Source: UMGS1889 sp900556055
GTDB taxonomy: Bacteria > Bacillota > Clostridia > Oscillospirales > Ruminococcaceae
Direction: 5' to 3'
DNA: 31,760 nt
Assembly: GCA_902463265.1 (NCBI GenBank)
Contig: CABQEV010000024.1
Span: forward strand, 1-31,760
Each line of letters opens with the position of its first letter. The stretch's first letter is position 1. The notes beneath the pieces are model-generated. The model was not told the origin of the DNA and did not search any database. It worked only from the letters and a program-made list of their open reading frames with translations. This document shows, in pieces, positions 7,685 through 16,427 of this stretch. A program made the position numbers and the translations under genes.

Positions 7685-9001
7685 TTACGGCAGAAGTCTG
7701 TTAAGATCTCTCGGGAACATTGAAGCCTGACGGATATTCTGCTGATTGAGAAGCTTCATAACAAGTCTTTCAAGACCGATTCCGAGTCCGCCGTGAGGAG
7801 GAAGTCCATACTTATGAGCGGACAGATAATATTCAAAATCCGCAGGATCAAGTCCCTGAGCCTTCATTTTTTCGATCTGCTCTTCATAGTTATGGATACG
7901 CTGACCGCCTGTTGTGATCTCAAGTCCTCTGAACAGCAGGTCAAACTTGCATGCGGTTCTGGGATCCTCAGGATCGTTCATAGCATAGAAAGGAGGCTTT
8001 GATGAGGGGAAATTTGTTACAAAGATGAATTCTGTTCCGTAATTTTCCTTAGCCCAGTTGCAGAGATAAACCTCGTCCTCAGGCTCAAGATCGAACTTGT
8101 TCTTTACCTTTGCGCCCTTCAGCAGTCCGATAGCTTCCTCGAACTTAATAGCAGGGATCTCACCCACTTCGGGAATATCAGCATCAAGTATCTTTATCTC
8201 AGGCTGATAATGTTCCTTCAGATAATCCATCAGATAACGGAGCATAGCAACTTCCATGTCCATAACATCGTACATATCCTTGATGAATCCCATCTCGAAG
8301 TCAAGACCGATATACTCATTAAGGTGACGTGATGTTGCATGACGCTCAGCACGGTAAACGGGAGCTACCTCAAAAACTCTGTCGAAGAATGCAACAGCAG
8401 TCTGCTTGTAGAACTGAGGGGACTGGTTCAGGAATGCTTCCTTATCGAAATAATCGAGACGGAAGATGTTAGCACCGCCCTCAGCACCCTGTGCTACGAT
8501 CTTAGGAGTGTGTATCTCAGTGAAATTATTAGCAAGCATGAAGGAACGGAAGCCGTTTGCTACACCCTCCTGGAACTTGAATGCAGCTCTTTCATACGGA
8601 TTTCTGAGAGAAACCGATCTCTGATCGAGATTTACATCGAGAGAGCAGCCGAGCTTTCTCTGAGAAACGTGCAGAGGATAATCTGCGGAAGGTCTGGAGA
8701 GCAGCTTGATGGATTTCAGAGTGATCTCCACGCCATTGTAAGCTCTTGGTTCTTCCTTAACGATACCTGTTACAGAAACATAGCAGCCTTCTCTGATATC
8801 GCTGATAGGATCAGCGCACTCGCCCTCCGTGTAGATGGACTGAATGAGATATCTGCCTGTTCTGAGGATAACAAATGCAAATCCGCCCATAGCCTTGACC
8901 TTATGAACACACGCATTCATTGAGATCTCGCCGCCGATCTTGCTCTTAGCGTCTTCTATGGTAAATTCGCCGATAATGTCTTTTCCGCCAACTTTCAGCA
9001 T
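7685..9001 (-). CDS. aspS: Archaeal-type aspartyl-tRNA synthetase, probably non-discriminating
   Basis: 438 residues, the length of the archaeal/eukaryotic-type AspRS and far shorter than the bacterial type (about 590) with its GAD insert. N-terminal OB-fold anticodon-binding domain at about 20-105, then the class II catalytic core with motif 2 near FEVAPVYRAERHATSRHLNEY and motif 3 near GLGIGLERLV. His 33 in CVHKVKAMGG falls where discriminating archaeal enzymes have Trp; His there goes with relaxed enzymes that charge both tRNA-Asp and tRNA-Asn with aspartate. Last gene of gatC-gatA-gatB-aspS, 26 bases after gatB, which fits two-step Asn-tRNA synthesis. It could be mistaken for AsnRS, but the motif 2 region matches AspRS. 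The specificity is inferred. No terminator was seen after it. Confidence 0.9.
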   Translation of the reverse strand: MLKVGGKDIIGEFTIEDAKSKIGGEISMNACVHKVKAMGGFAFVILRTGRYLIQSIYTEGECADPISDIREGCYVSVTGIVKEEPRAYNGVEITLKSIKLLSRPSADYPLHVSQRKLGCSLDVNLDQRSVSLRNPYERAAFKFQEGVANGFRSFMLANNFTEIHTPKIVAQGAEGGANIFRLDYFDKEAFLNQSPQFYKQTAVAFFDRVFEVAPVYRAERHATSRHLNEYIGLDFEMGFIKDMYDVMDMEVAMLRYLMDYLKEHYQPEIKILDADIPEVGEIPAIKFEEAIGLLKGAKVKNKFDLEPEDEVYLCNWAKENYGTEFIFVTNFPSSKPPFYAMNDPEDPRTACKFDLLFRGLEITTGGQRIHNYEEQIEKMKAQGLDPADFEYYLSAHKYGLPPHGGLGIGLERLVMKLLNQQNIRQASMFPRDLNRLLP

Positions 9002-9027
9002 TTGAGTAACATACCTTTCATTATAAA

Positions 9028-10470
9028 TTAAAGCGACTTGAGCTTCTTTTCAAGTTCTTCCTTGATGACCTTAGGTGTGCAGACGCCCTTCAGTTCCTTG
9101 GAGCACTGTCCCATAAGGAATCCGAATACCTTTACATCACCGCCGACATACTGATTAACAGCCTTTTCATTTGCTGCGATCACCTTTTCGATGACTTCAA
9201 GCACCCTGCCTGTATCATTTGTAATAAGGAATCCGCTTGCCTTTGCGATCTCCTCGGGATCTCCGCCCTGTTCAGCCATCTGACGGAAGATAGTCTTAGC
9301 GTCATTCTTGCTGACCTTATCCGTATCGGACATCTCAACGAGCTTTGCAAGCTGCTCTGCTGTAAACGGCAGATTATCGGGAGATATCTCACCGAGGTTT
9401 ACACGTCTCATAAGCTCGCCGATAATGAAGTTTGCGATACTCTTAGGATTGTTGTATACCTTCAGAGCGCCGTCAAACAGATCGGAAACAGGCTTCTGAT
9501 TAACAATGATCTTAGCATCATTTTCCGACAGTCCGTATTCGCCTGTGTAAATTTCAAGACGCTTGAACGGCATAACAGGAAGCTTTGCCTTGATCTTGTC
9601 AAGATCCTCATCAGTGAAGTTTACCTGGAGAATATCAGGCTCAGGGAAATAACGGTAGTCATGAGCATCTTCCTTGGAACGCATGGACTTTGTGATCCCC
9701 CTGTTATCGTCGAAACGTCTTGTTTCCTGGATAACACGCTCACCGCTGTCAAGCAACTTTGCCTGACGCTTTATCTCATATTCGATAGCACGGCCGATAG
9801 CCTTGATAGAGTTCAGGTTCTTGATCTCGGCACGGGTTCCGAGCTTAGTATCATCGGGCTTCATGATGGAGATATTAACATCGCATCTGAGAGAACCCTG
9901 CTCCATTTTACAGTCACACACGCCTGCATATTTCAGCAGAAGAGCGATCTTTTCAACAAAAGCCTTAGCTTCCTCAGCGGAACCGATGTCAGGCTCTGTT
10001 ACGATCTCGATCAGAGGGATGCCGCAGCGGTTATAATCTGCGAGAGAAACACCGTTCAGGTCATCATGGATAAGCTTTCCCGCATCCTCTTCAAGGTGGA
10101 TACGGTTGATCCTTACAGACTTTTTCTTCTTCTCGCCGTCCTCCTCATACTCAACGGGAACAACGCCGTTGATGCAGAGAGGCAGAGGCATCTGAGAGAT
10201 CTGATAAGCCTTCGGAAGATCGGGATAGAAATAGTTTTTACGGTCGAAAACAGAGAACTTGTTGATATCGCAGCCGAGTGCGAAGCCTGCCTTAACGGCA
10301 TATTCAACAGCAGTCTGATTTATAACAGGCAGAGTTCCGGGCATACCCGAGCAAACAGGGCAGCATCTGGAGTTTCTGTCGCCTCCGAACTCAGCGGAGC
10401 ATGTGCAGAAAACCTTTGACTTAGTCAGCAGCTCTGCGTGGATTTCAAGTCCTATAACAGGAATATACAT
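9028..10470 (-). CDS. gatB: Asp/Glu-tRNA amidotransferase subunit B
   Basis: 480 residues, usual length. It opens with IPVIGLEIHAELLTKSKVFC, the GatB signature, followed by a four-cysteine group (CTCS then RCCPVCSGMPG) expected to bind zinc. The acidic-pocket segment KNYFYPDLPKAYQISQ and a C-terminal helical YqeY-like tail (about 340-480) are present. GatB binds misacylated Asp-tRNA-Asn or Glu-tRNA-Gln, activates the side chain with ATP and uses ammonia delivered from GatA. It starts 16 bases after gatA, with a GGGGG ribosome site nine bases upstream. Confidence 0.97.
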   Translation of the reverse strand: MYIPVIGLEIHAELLTKSKVFCTCSAEFGGDRNSRCCPVCSGMPGTLPVINQTAVEYAVKAGFALGCDINKFSVFDRKNYFYPDLPKAYQISQMPLPLCINGVVPVEYEEDGEKKKKSVRINRIHLEEDAGKLIHDDLNGVSLADYNRCGIPLIEIVTEPDIGSAEEAKAFVEKIALLLKYAGVCDCKMEQGSLRCDVNISIMKPDDTKLGTRAEIKNLNSIKAIGRAIEYEIKRQAKLLDSGERVIQETRRFDDNRGITKSMRSKEDAHDYRYFPEPDILQVNFTDEDLDKIKAKLPVMPFKRLEIYTGEYGLSENDAKIIVNQKPVSDLFDGALKVYNNPKSIANFIIGELMRRVNLGEISPDNLPFTAEQLAKLVEMSDTDKVSKNDAKTIFRQMAEQGGDPEEIAKASGFLITNDTGRVLEVIEKVIAANEKAVNQYVGGDVKVFGFLMGQCSKELKGVCTPKVIKEELEKKLKSL

Positions 10471-10486
10471 CGTGAAGTACCCCCAA

Positions 10487-11941
10487 TCACTTTATCTCAG
10501 GCAGACGGCGCTCGAACTGCTGCTCGAAAGCGTCCGCAACATTGATAATATCAGCTTCCGCAAACTTGCGTCCGATAACAGACATACCGATAGGCATTCC
10601 GTTTGCATCGTATCCGCAGGTCGTGGAGATAGCAGGCAGAGATGCGATATTTACGGTAACTGTGCATATATCAGCCTGATACATCTTTGCGGGATCGGAG
10701 ATATTTTCGTGGATTCCGTAAGCTACGGAAGGAGCTGTCGGAGTCAGGATAACATCGCATTTCTCGAAAATGTCAGCATATTCAGCGGAAATTCTCTGCT
10801 TGAGAGCCATAGCCTTTCCGTAATATGCATCGTAATATCCGCTGGAAAGAGCGTAGTTTCCGAGAAGAATACGGCGCTTTACTTCCTCGCCGAAGCCCTC
10901 TGTTCTGGAATTTGCGATAAGCTCATTGAAATTGTCGCCGACCTCGGAGCGGTGTCCGTACTTGATTCCGTCGTATCTTGAGAGATTGGAAGAAGCCTCA
11001 GCGGAAGATATAAGGTAGTATGCGGCAACGGCATATTTCAGTGAAGGCATGGAGCATTCAACAAGCTCTGCACCCATGGATCTATAAACATCAGCAGCAG
11101 CAAGAACTGCCTTTCTTACGTTATCATCAATTCCGTCAGCATAGAATTCAGCGGGAACAGCGATCTTCATTCCCTTGACTCCAGTGCCGACCTTTGCTGT
11201 ATAATCCTCAACAGGATTCTTGGAAACAGTGCCGTCATGGGGATCATATCCTGCAATAGCATTGAGGATAGTTCCGCAGTCGTAAGCGCAGTTGGCGATA
11301 GGTCCGATCTGGTCAAGAGATGATGCGAATGCGATAAGACCGTATCTTGAAACACGGCTGTAAGTAGGCTTCAGACCTGTAACTCCGCAGAATGAAGCAG
11401 GCTGACGGATAGATCCGCCCGTGTCTGAACCGAGAGCAGCTGTGCAGAGCGAAGCGGAAACAGCAGCAGCAGATCCGCCCGAAGAACCGCCGGGAACACG
11501 GCTGAGATCGTATGGGTTTACGGTCTTAGCAAAAGCGGAAGTCTGAGTAGAACCGCCCATTGCGAACTCGTCCATGGAAGTTTTTCCGAGCATAACAATG
11601 TCATCGGCGTTCAGCTTTTCCATTACGGTAGCATTATAAGGAGGCACGAAATTTTCGAGCATCTTGGAAGCAGCAGTTGTCTTGATGCCCTCAGTGCAGA
11701 TGTTGTCCTTGATCGCAAGCGGGATTCCGCAGAGTGCGCTTCCCTCGCCCTTGTCGATCTTAGCCTGTGCCTTTTCGGCAGCCTGCATAGCAGCATCGGG
11801 AGTAACTGTGATATAGCTCTTTACATCGCCGTCGAGCTTGGAGATCCTGTCAAGATAAGCCTTTGTAAGTTCGGGCGATGAGATCTTGTGTTCATCGAGA
11901 AGCTTTCGTGCGTCCCGGATTTTGAGCGCAGTAATATCCAT
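10487..11941 (-). CDS. gatA: Asp/Glu-tRNA amidotransferase subunit A (glutaminase)
   Basis: 484 residues from the ATG at 11941, with AAAAGG twelve bases upstream; an in-frame TTG seven codons earlier is less likely. Amidase-signature enzyme that releases ammonia from glutamine for GatB. The Ser-cisSer-Lys triad is visible: Lys 78 in PLAIKDN, Ser 153 in GGSSGGSAAA and Ser 177 in GSDTGGSIRQ. Second gene of the operon, between gatC and gatB. The glutamine it needs is made by the nearby glnN product. Confidence 0.97.
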   Translation of the reverse strand: MDITALKIRDARKLLDEHKISSPELTKAYLDRISKLDGDVKSYITVTPDAAMQAAEKAQAKIDKGEGSALCGIPLAIKDNICTEGIKTTAASKMLENFVPPYNATVMEKLNADDIVMLGKTSMDEFAMGGSTQTSAFAKTVNPYDLSRVPGGSSGGSAAAVSASLCTAALGSDTGGSIRQPASFCGVTGLKPTYSRVSRYGLIAFASSLDQIGPIANCAYDCGTILNAIAGYDPHDGTVSKNPVEDYTAKVGTGVKGMKIAVPAEFYADGIDDNVRKAVLAAADVYRSMGAELVECSMPSLKYAVAAYYLISSAEASSNLSRYDGIKYGHRSEVGDNFNELIANSRTEGFGEEVKRRILLGNYALSSGYYDAYYGKAMALKQRISAEYADIFEKCDVILTPTAPSVAYGIHENISDPAKMYQADICTVTVNIASLPAISTTCGYDANGMPIGMSVIGRKFAEADIINVADAFEQQFERRLPEIK

Positions 11942-11981
11942 TTTTCTATCAATCCTTTTCAAAAGGGCATCTGCCCCGTAA

Positions 11982-12260
11982 TTATTCTACAACCTTAGGA
12001 ACAACAAAGCTGTTTTCGCTGTTGAGTGCATTTGCAAGAATTTTTTCCGTCGGGAATGACGGAGCGGCAACGTCCTCTCTCAGATCGTTCAGATATATAT
12101 TCTTATTATCCTTGTAAGGATCGTAAGTGATGTCGATCTCCTTGATTGTGTCCATAATATTAATGATGTCAGTCATATCATTAGCTGTTTTTGCAAGTTC
12201 TTCATCTGTAAAATTCAGCTTGCTGAGCTTTGCAAGATATTTGACCATATCCAGATCCAT
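11982..12260 (-). CDS. gatC: Asp/Glu-tRNA amidotransferase subunit C
   Basis: 92 residues from the ATG at 12260, chosen because GAGG lies about eight bases upstream and because MDLDMVKYLAKLSKL aligns with the usual GatC start; an ATG at 12275 would add five residues. GatC is the small belt that wraps GatA and GatB together. The C-terminal region has the typical LREDV segment. First gene of gatC-gatA-gatB-aspS, with its own promoter at 12318-12346. Confidence 0.93.
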   Translation of the reverse strand: MDLDMVKYLAKLSKLNFTDEELAKTANDMTDIINIMDTIKEIDITYDPYKDNKNIYLNDLREDVAAPSFPTEKILANALNSENSFVVPKVVE

Positions 12261-12317
12261 AAGCTTATACCTCATTTTCTTCAGATTTTCGGGCGAACAC
12301 GCCGCAACACAGTATTA

Positions 12318-12346
12318 ATTATACACCATTTTATTCTTTAATGCAA
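12318..12346 (-). promoter_or_regulatory. Promoter of the gatCAB-aspS operon
   Basis: Leftward TTGCAT (12341-12346), 17 bases, TATAAT (12318-12323), about 58 bases before the gatC start. No clear terminator separates it from the upstream gene, so some read-through from the murD unit is possible. Confidence 0.7.
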
Positions 12347-12401
12347 TAGCATTCAGCAAATTTTCATTTTTCGGTGATATTTTTCATGCTGATTTGAAAC
12401 A

Positions 12402-13670
12402 TTAAAGCTTCAGCAGACCTCTGTCATACATCTCCTGAACTGCAAGAAGAATGCCTGTCCTGCCCGTCGGATATGTAAGTCCGCCCTGAACCCACGCCGC
12501 AAAAGGCTCTCTGATCGGTGCGTCCGCAGAAAGCTCAATTGACGAACCCATGTTGAATGCGCCCGCAGCCATAATGACCTTGCTTTCATAACCGGGCATA
12601 TCCCACGCCTCGGGAGAAACGAAAGCATCAACAGGAGCACCCTTCTGGATCCCCTGTACGAAAGCGGTGAGGTTCTCCTCATTTTTTAGCAGAACAGAGG
12701 TAATTATATCGCCCCTCTTGTCCGCACGCTTCGGGAACGTTTCATATCCAAGCATATTGAATATCTCGCAGGTGAAAACCGCAGTTTTCACAGCCGCCGC
12801 AGTTACCTCGGGAGCAAAGAAAAATCCCTGGAGCATGGGCTTGCACTGATTCAGTGTGCAGCCTACCTCCTTGCCCATTCCGACACAGGTCAGGCGATAG
12901 CTGCAAAGCTCGACATACTTGGATTTTCCTGCGATATATCCGCCTGTTTCGGCAATTCCGCCGCCGGGATTTTTTATCAGCGAACCCATTATAAGGTCAG
13001 CACCGGCGGAAAGCGGCTCGCTTGTCTGAACAAATTCACCGTAGCAGTTATCGACCATTATGCATATATCGGGATTTGCCGCACGGCAGATATCACAAAT
13101 CTCCTTTATGTCCTCGACTGTGAGCGTCGGACGAAGAGAATATCCCCTCGAACGCTGGATATAAGCAACCTTTGCGCCCTTCACCTTTTCGGGGATCGCC
13201 GCAAGATCGACCTTTCCGCTTTCAAGCAGCGGGATCTCATCATATATAACGCCGAAATCAGTCAGCGAACCGTTCCCCTTTTCACCTCTGATGCCGATGA
13301 CCTCTTCAAGCGTGTCATATGGTCTGCCCGTGATGGAAACCATTCTGTCGCCCGACCTCAGAATGCCGAAAAGCGCAGTGGAAAGGGTATGTGTACCGTT
13401 GACGAAATTGTGGCGGACAAGCGCATCTTCTCCGCCGAAAGCCTCAGCATAAACAGCATCGAGCGCATCTCTGCCGATATCGCCGTAGCCGTAACCCGTC
13501 GTGCCTTTCATGCAGCCTTCGCTCACCCTGTTGTTGATAAACGCAGAAAGCACCTTTCTGCCGTTGTAATCGGCAATTTCTTCTATTTCGTCAAACTGAG
13601 GACGGCAGTTTTTCTCTGCCGCACGTCCGAGATCAGCTATTCTGCTGTCTATCTTGAAAAAATCGTTCAT
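12402..13670 (-). CDS. Methionine gamma-lyase-like PLP enzyme (YnbB family)
   Basis: 422 residues, a fold-type I PLP-dependent enzyme of the Cys/Met metabolism superfamily. The PLP lysine is probably Lys 233 in GSLIKNPGGGIAETGGYIAG, preceded by the cofactor Asp in IMVDNCYGEF (about 204-213). The N-terminal TTGYGYGDIGRDALDAVYAE block and long Gly-rich segments match the YnbB group, often annotated as aluminium resistance or methionine gamma-lyase family protein; the true substrate is not established. The ribosome site GGAGAG overlaps the last codons of the GNAT gene. Last gene of the murD unit. Confidence 0.85.
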   Translation of the reverse strand: MNDFFKIDSRIADLGRAAEKNCRPQFDEIEEIADYNGRKVLSAFINNRVSEGCMKGTTGYGYGDIGRDALDAVYAEAFGGEDALVRHNFVNGTHTLSTALFGILRSGDRMVSITGRPYDTLEEVIGIRGEKGNGSLTDFGVIYDEIPLLESGKVDLAAIPEKVKGAKVAYIQRSRGYSLRPTLTVEDIKEICDICRAANPDICIMVDNCYGEFVQTSEPLSAGADLIMGSLIKNPGGGIAETGGYIAGKSKYVELCSYRLTCVGMGKEVGCTLNQCKPMLQGFFFAPEVTAAAVKTAVFTCEIFNMLGYETFPKRADKRGDIITSVLLKNEENLTAFVQGIQKGAPVDAFVSPEAWDMPGYESKVIMAAGAFNMGSSIELSADAPIREPFAAWVQGGLTYPTGRTGILLAVQEMYDRGLLKL

Positions 13671-13672
13671 TT

Positions 13673-14392
13673 TTACTCTCCGTTTTTGTAATAAATTATA
13701 TCATTATCTATCTCTTTAAATCCTATCTCACGGTAAAAGCTCGTTCTGTGAGGCAGTGCAAAAAGACAGCATCTTTTTCCGTCTTCCGAAAATCTCCTGC
13801 ATATCGAATAAAGCATGCGCCTTGCAAGCCCCTGCCCTCTCGCTTCGGGAGATGTCACTATATTTGAGAAAAATGCATAATTGCCGTAAAGAAATTGCAT
13901 TGTCGCAGATGCATTTTCCATAAACATGAATATTCTTGAAACGCCATGCCTTATCCTATGGGAAGTATCCACAAGCCACATTTCATAATCCGTTTCGGGA
14001 AATCCGCTCTTTATCAGCTTATAGTGCGCATCGAGCGGAGCATTTTCATCAAGCTTTTCGGCAATGTGATCCGCAGGACACACAAACTCAAAAAGCACCC
14101 TCGGAGCTCCGTGATAATCCGTGCTTTTTACTCTCAGCGATGACGGCATCTCAACATTTTCCGGACTGCTGAAGCCAAGAAATGACGATATATCATCATC
14201 GGAAAAATCTCCGTCAAACACAGCAGAGCTGTTGAAAATAAGGATAATTCCCGAGCTTTCGCCCGAACCTCGGTAAAATCGGCAGAAGTCATGCCCAAGA
14301 CCGTAAGCGTCAAAATATGAGCGGATCTTCCTGCCGTAATGTCTGTCGGATAGCTCTCGGGTGATGTCCCCCGACTCAATAAGCGATATCAT
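13673..14392 (-). CDS. GNAT family N-acetyltransferase
   Basis: 239 residues from the ATG at 14392, which overlaps the preceding M42 stop as ATGA and has AGAGG eight bases upstream. The acetyl-CoA motif is in FSNIVTSPEARGQGLARRML (about 180-199), with the expected RGQGLA pyrophosphate loop. The C-terminal SFYREIGFKEI is the usual GNAT end motif. The first 120 residues are divergent and the acceptor is unknown. Translation is probably coupled to its upstream neighbour. Confidence 0.82.
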   Translation of the reverse strand: MISLIESGDITRELSDRHYGRKIRSYFDAYGLGHDFCRFYRGSGESSGIILIFNSSAVFDGDFSDDDISSFLGFSSPENVEMPSSLRVKSTDYHGAPRVLFEFVCPADHIAEKLDENAPLDAHYKLIKSGFPETDYEMWLVDTSHRIRHGVSRIFMFMENASATMQFLYGNYAFFSNIVTSPEARGQGLARRMLYSICRRFSEDGKRCCLFALPHRTSFYREIGFKEIDNDIIYYKNGE

Positions 14393-15414
14393 CCGCATAT
14401 CCTCTCGATCATTGCCTTTGACAGCTTATAGCAGTCGTCGATGTCAGAGAGCTTCGCAACGCATGTGGGCGAATGAAGATAACGAGTAGGAACTGAGATC
14501 GCAAGGCATTTCACGCCGCCTCTTGTTTTGTGTATAGTGCCTGCATCGTTTCCGCCTGCTATGGTAGTTTTTGTCTGCCAGCCGATGGAATTTTCCTCAG
14601 CGACCTGCTTTGACATCGCAAAAAGCTCCCTGTCGTAAACCGTCGAGCGATCCATAAACGGCACAGCTGCGCCCTTTCCGAGCCAGCAGCACTTCTGGGT
14701 CTCGCTCGCCATCGGGATATCCGCAGCGGTGGTAGTTTCAAATATCAGCGCATATTCGGGATCAACAGTGTATGCCGCAGCACCTGCTCCCCTCAGACCG
14801 ATCTCCTCCTGAACGCAGAAAACCGCAGTAAAATCATACTCAGGCGTTTCATCGAGGATCCTCAGCAGTATCGCACAGCCCACACGGTCGTCGATCGCCT
14901 TTTCCTTGATGAAATCACGTCCCATCTCGGTAAAATCCGAAACAAAGCAAACACTGTCGCCCAGCTGAACATATTTCTCGGTCTCTTCCTTTGAATCAGT
15001 TCCGATATCAACATAAAGTCCCGAAAAATCAGGAGCTTTCTTTCTCTCGGAATCTGTGAGATTATGCACAGCCTTTGAACCTATAACTCCGTTATATTTT
15101 CCGCTGACAGTGACCTTCCTGCCGATGCACACTCTCGCATCAACGCCGCCTACCTTGTCAATGCCGAGCGTTCCGTCCGATTTAACGGACGTTACGATCA
15201 TGCCCACCTCGTCCATATGCGCAGAAGCCATAAGCCTTGCCGACGGACGATTTTTTCCCCTTGCATCAACAATAAGATTTCCGAGAGCATCGGTTCTTGT
15301 GTGATATCTGTCCCCGAGATGATTTTTTATATAGCTGCGGACCGCTCCCTCATCTCCCGAAATTCCGCCGAGCGCACAAAGCTCCTTTATATATGTGTAC
15401 AGCGCCTTATCCAT
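14389..15414 (-). CDS. M42 family metallo-aminopeptidase (first paralog)
   Basis: 341 residues. M42 (glutamyl aminopeptidase/FrvX-like) di-metal enzyme; family members trim peptides inside the cell, often as large tetrahedral dodecamers. Metal and catalytic residues are visible: His 66 in SAHMDEVG, Asp 175 in AIDDRVGC, Glu 203-204 in CVQEEIGLRGAG, a further acidic residue in the FETTTAAD segment and the late His in RYLHSP. The start overlaps the end of the second M42 gene by eight bases. The two paralogs differ clearly in sequence, so this is not a recent duplication. Confidence 0.92.
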   Translation of the reverse strand: MDKALYTYIKELCALGGISGDEGAVRSYIKNHLGDRYHTRTDALGNLIVDARGKNRPSARLMASAHMDEVGMIVTSVKSDGTLGIDKVGGVDARVCIGRKVTVSGKYNGVIGSKAVHNLTDSERKKAPDFSGLYVDIGTDSKEETEKYVQLGDSVCFVSDFTEMGRDFIKEKAIDDRVGCAILLRILDETPEYDFTAVFCVQEEIGLRGAGAAAYTVDPEYALIFETTTAADIPMASETQKCCWLGKGAAVPFMDRSTVYDRELFAMSKQVAEENSIGWQTKTTIAGGNDAGTIHKTRGGVKCLAISVPTRYLHSPTCVAKLSDIDDCYKLSKAMIERICG

Positions 15415-16426
15415 TGCAGACCGCCTCCTTCACAAACTCCGCAAGCAGCCTGCCTGTGTATTCAACATCCCTTATGTCAATGACTTCAACAGGCGTGTGC
15501 ATATATCTGAGCGGTATCGAAACGGTGACAGCTTCACAGCCGCCCCTTGTTACCGAGAACTGATCTGCATTTGTTCCCGTCAGCCTGCTCATTACCTCAG
15601 TCTGATACGGTATGTCTTTTTCTGCGGCAATGCGCATAAGATTCTTTGAAAGTCTGCGGCTGAGCGATGGAGAAATGCCGATCATCGGGCCTTTTCCGAG
15701 CTTTCCGCACTTGTCGGGCGATTCATCGGATGTCAGTGCAAAGCTTACATCTACCTCGACCGCAATGTCTGGAGCAATATCAAATCCGCCGACCTTTGCG
15801 CCCCTCTCGCCTATCTCCTCCTGAACGGAAAACATAAAATACAGAGAAATATCATTCGGTATCTGCTTATCCAGCAGCTCCGCAGCATAAATAAGCGATG
15901 CAATCCCACAGCGATCATCAAGGGAATGACCGGTTATGCGTGCACCGAGAAGCTCCTGCGAATGTCCCGCAAATGAGATGAAATCACCGAGCGAAACTAT
16001 CTCCCTTAGACCTGCTCCGTCATATCCCGTGTCAATGTAAATGTTATCTGTTTCGGGAACTGCGGGATCGCCCTTTTCAAGATGCGGAGGTATCGAGCAT
16101 ATAACACCGTCAACCGCCTTTTTTCCTTGGATAACTACCTGCTGGGCAAGCAGCAGTCTGCGATCAATGCCGCCGACATTTCCGATCTTAATAAATCCGT
16201 CATCTGTGATGCCCGTAACAACAAATCCGATCTGGTCGATATGCGCATCAATAAGCAGCCTTTTTTCGCCGCTGCCTATCCTGCCGATGACATTCCCGTT
16301 TTTTATAAAGCACTCGTCAACGAACGGTTCAAGAAATTTTTTGGCAGTTTCCGCTGCATTTCCTTCATTTCCCGAAACTCCGTCACAGTCGGCAAGCTCC
16401 ATTGTAAGCTTTTTAAGATCCATCAT
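15407..16426 (-). CDS. M42 family metallo-aminopeptidase (second paralog)
   Basis: 339 residues from the ATG at 16426, one base after the murD stop, with AAAGGAAT upstream; the ATG at 16423 is an equal alternative. Metal ligands are His 62 in DAHIDQIG, Asp in GHSLDDRCG, the Glu pair in SVQEEIGERGAK, and His in RYMHTP. The protein has the same architecture as its neighbour but low visible identity, so the two may form mixed assemblies or have different peptide preferences (inference). The link to murD hints at peptide recycling but does not prove it. Confidence 0.92.
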   Translation of the reverse strand: MMDLKKLTMELADCDGVSGNEGNAAETAKKFLEPFVDECFIKNGNVIGRIGSGEKRLLIDAHIDQIGFVVTGITDDGFIKIGNVGGIDRRLLLAQQVVIQGKKAVDGVICSIPPHLEKGDPAVPETDNIYIDTGYDGAGLREIVSLGDFISFAGHSQELLGARITGHSLDDRCGIASLIYAAELLDKQIPNDISLYFMFSVQEEIGERGAKVGGFDIAPDIAVEVDVSFALTSDESPDKCGKLGKGPMIGISPSLSRRLSKNLMRIAAEKDIPYQTEVMSRLTGTNADQFSVTRGGCEAVTVSIPLRYMHTPVEVIDIRDVEYTGRLLAEFVKEAVCNG

Positions 16427-16427
16427 T

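Noticed and set aside
8339..8923. 194-codon open frame opposite aspS
   Set aside because: Antisense shadow of a highly conserved synthetase gene.
9661..10419. 252-codon open frame on the plus strand opposite gatB
   Set aside because: It lies wholly inside gatB on the other strand, has no ribosome site and no recognisable domain; a codon-bias shadow.
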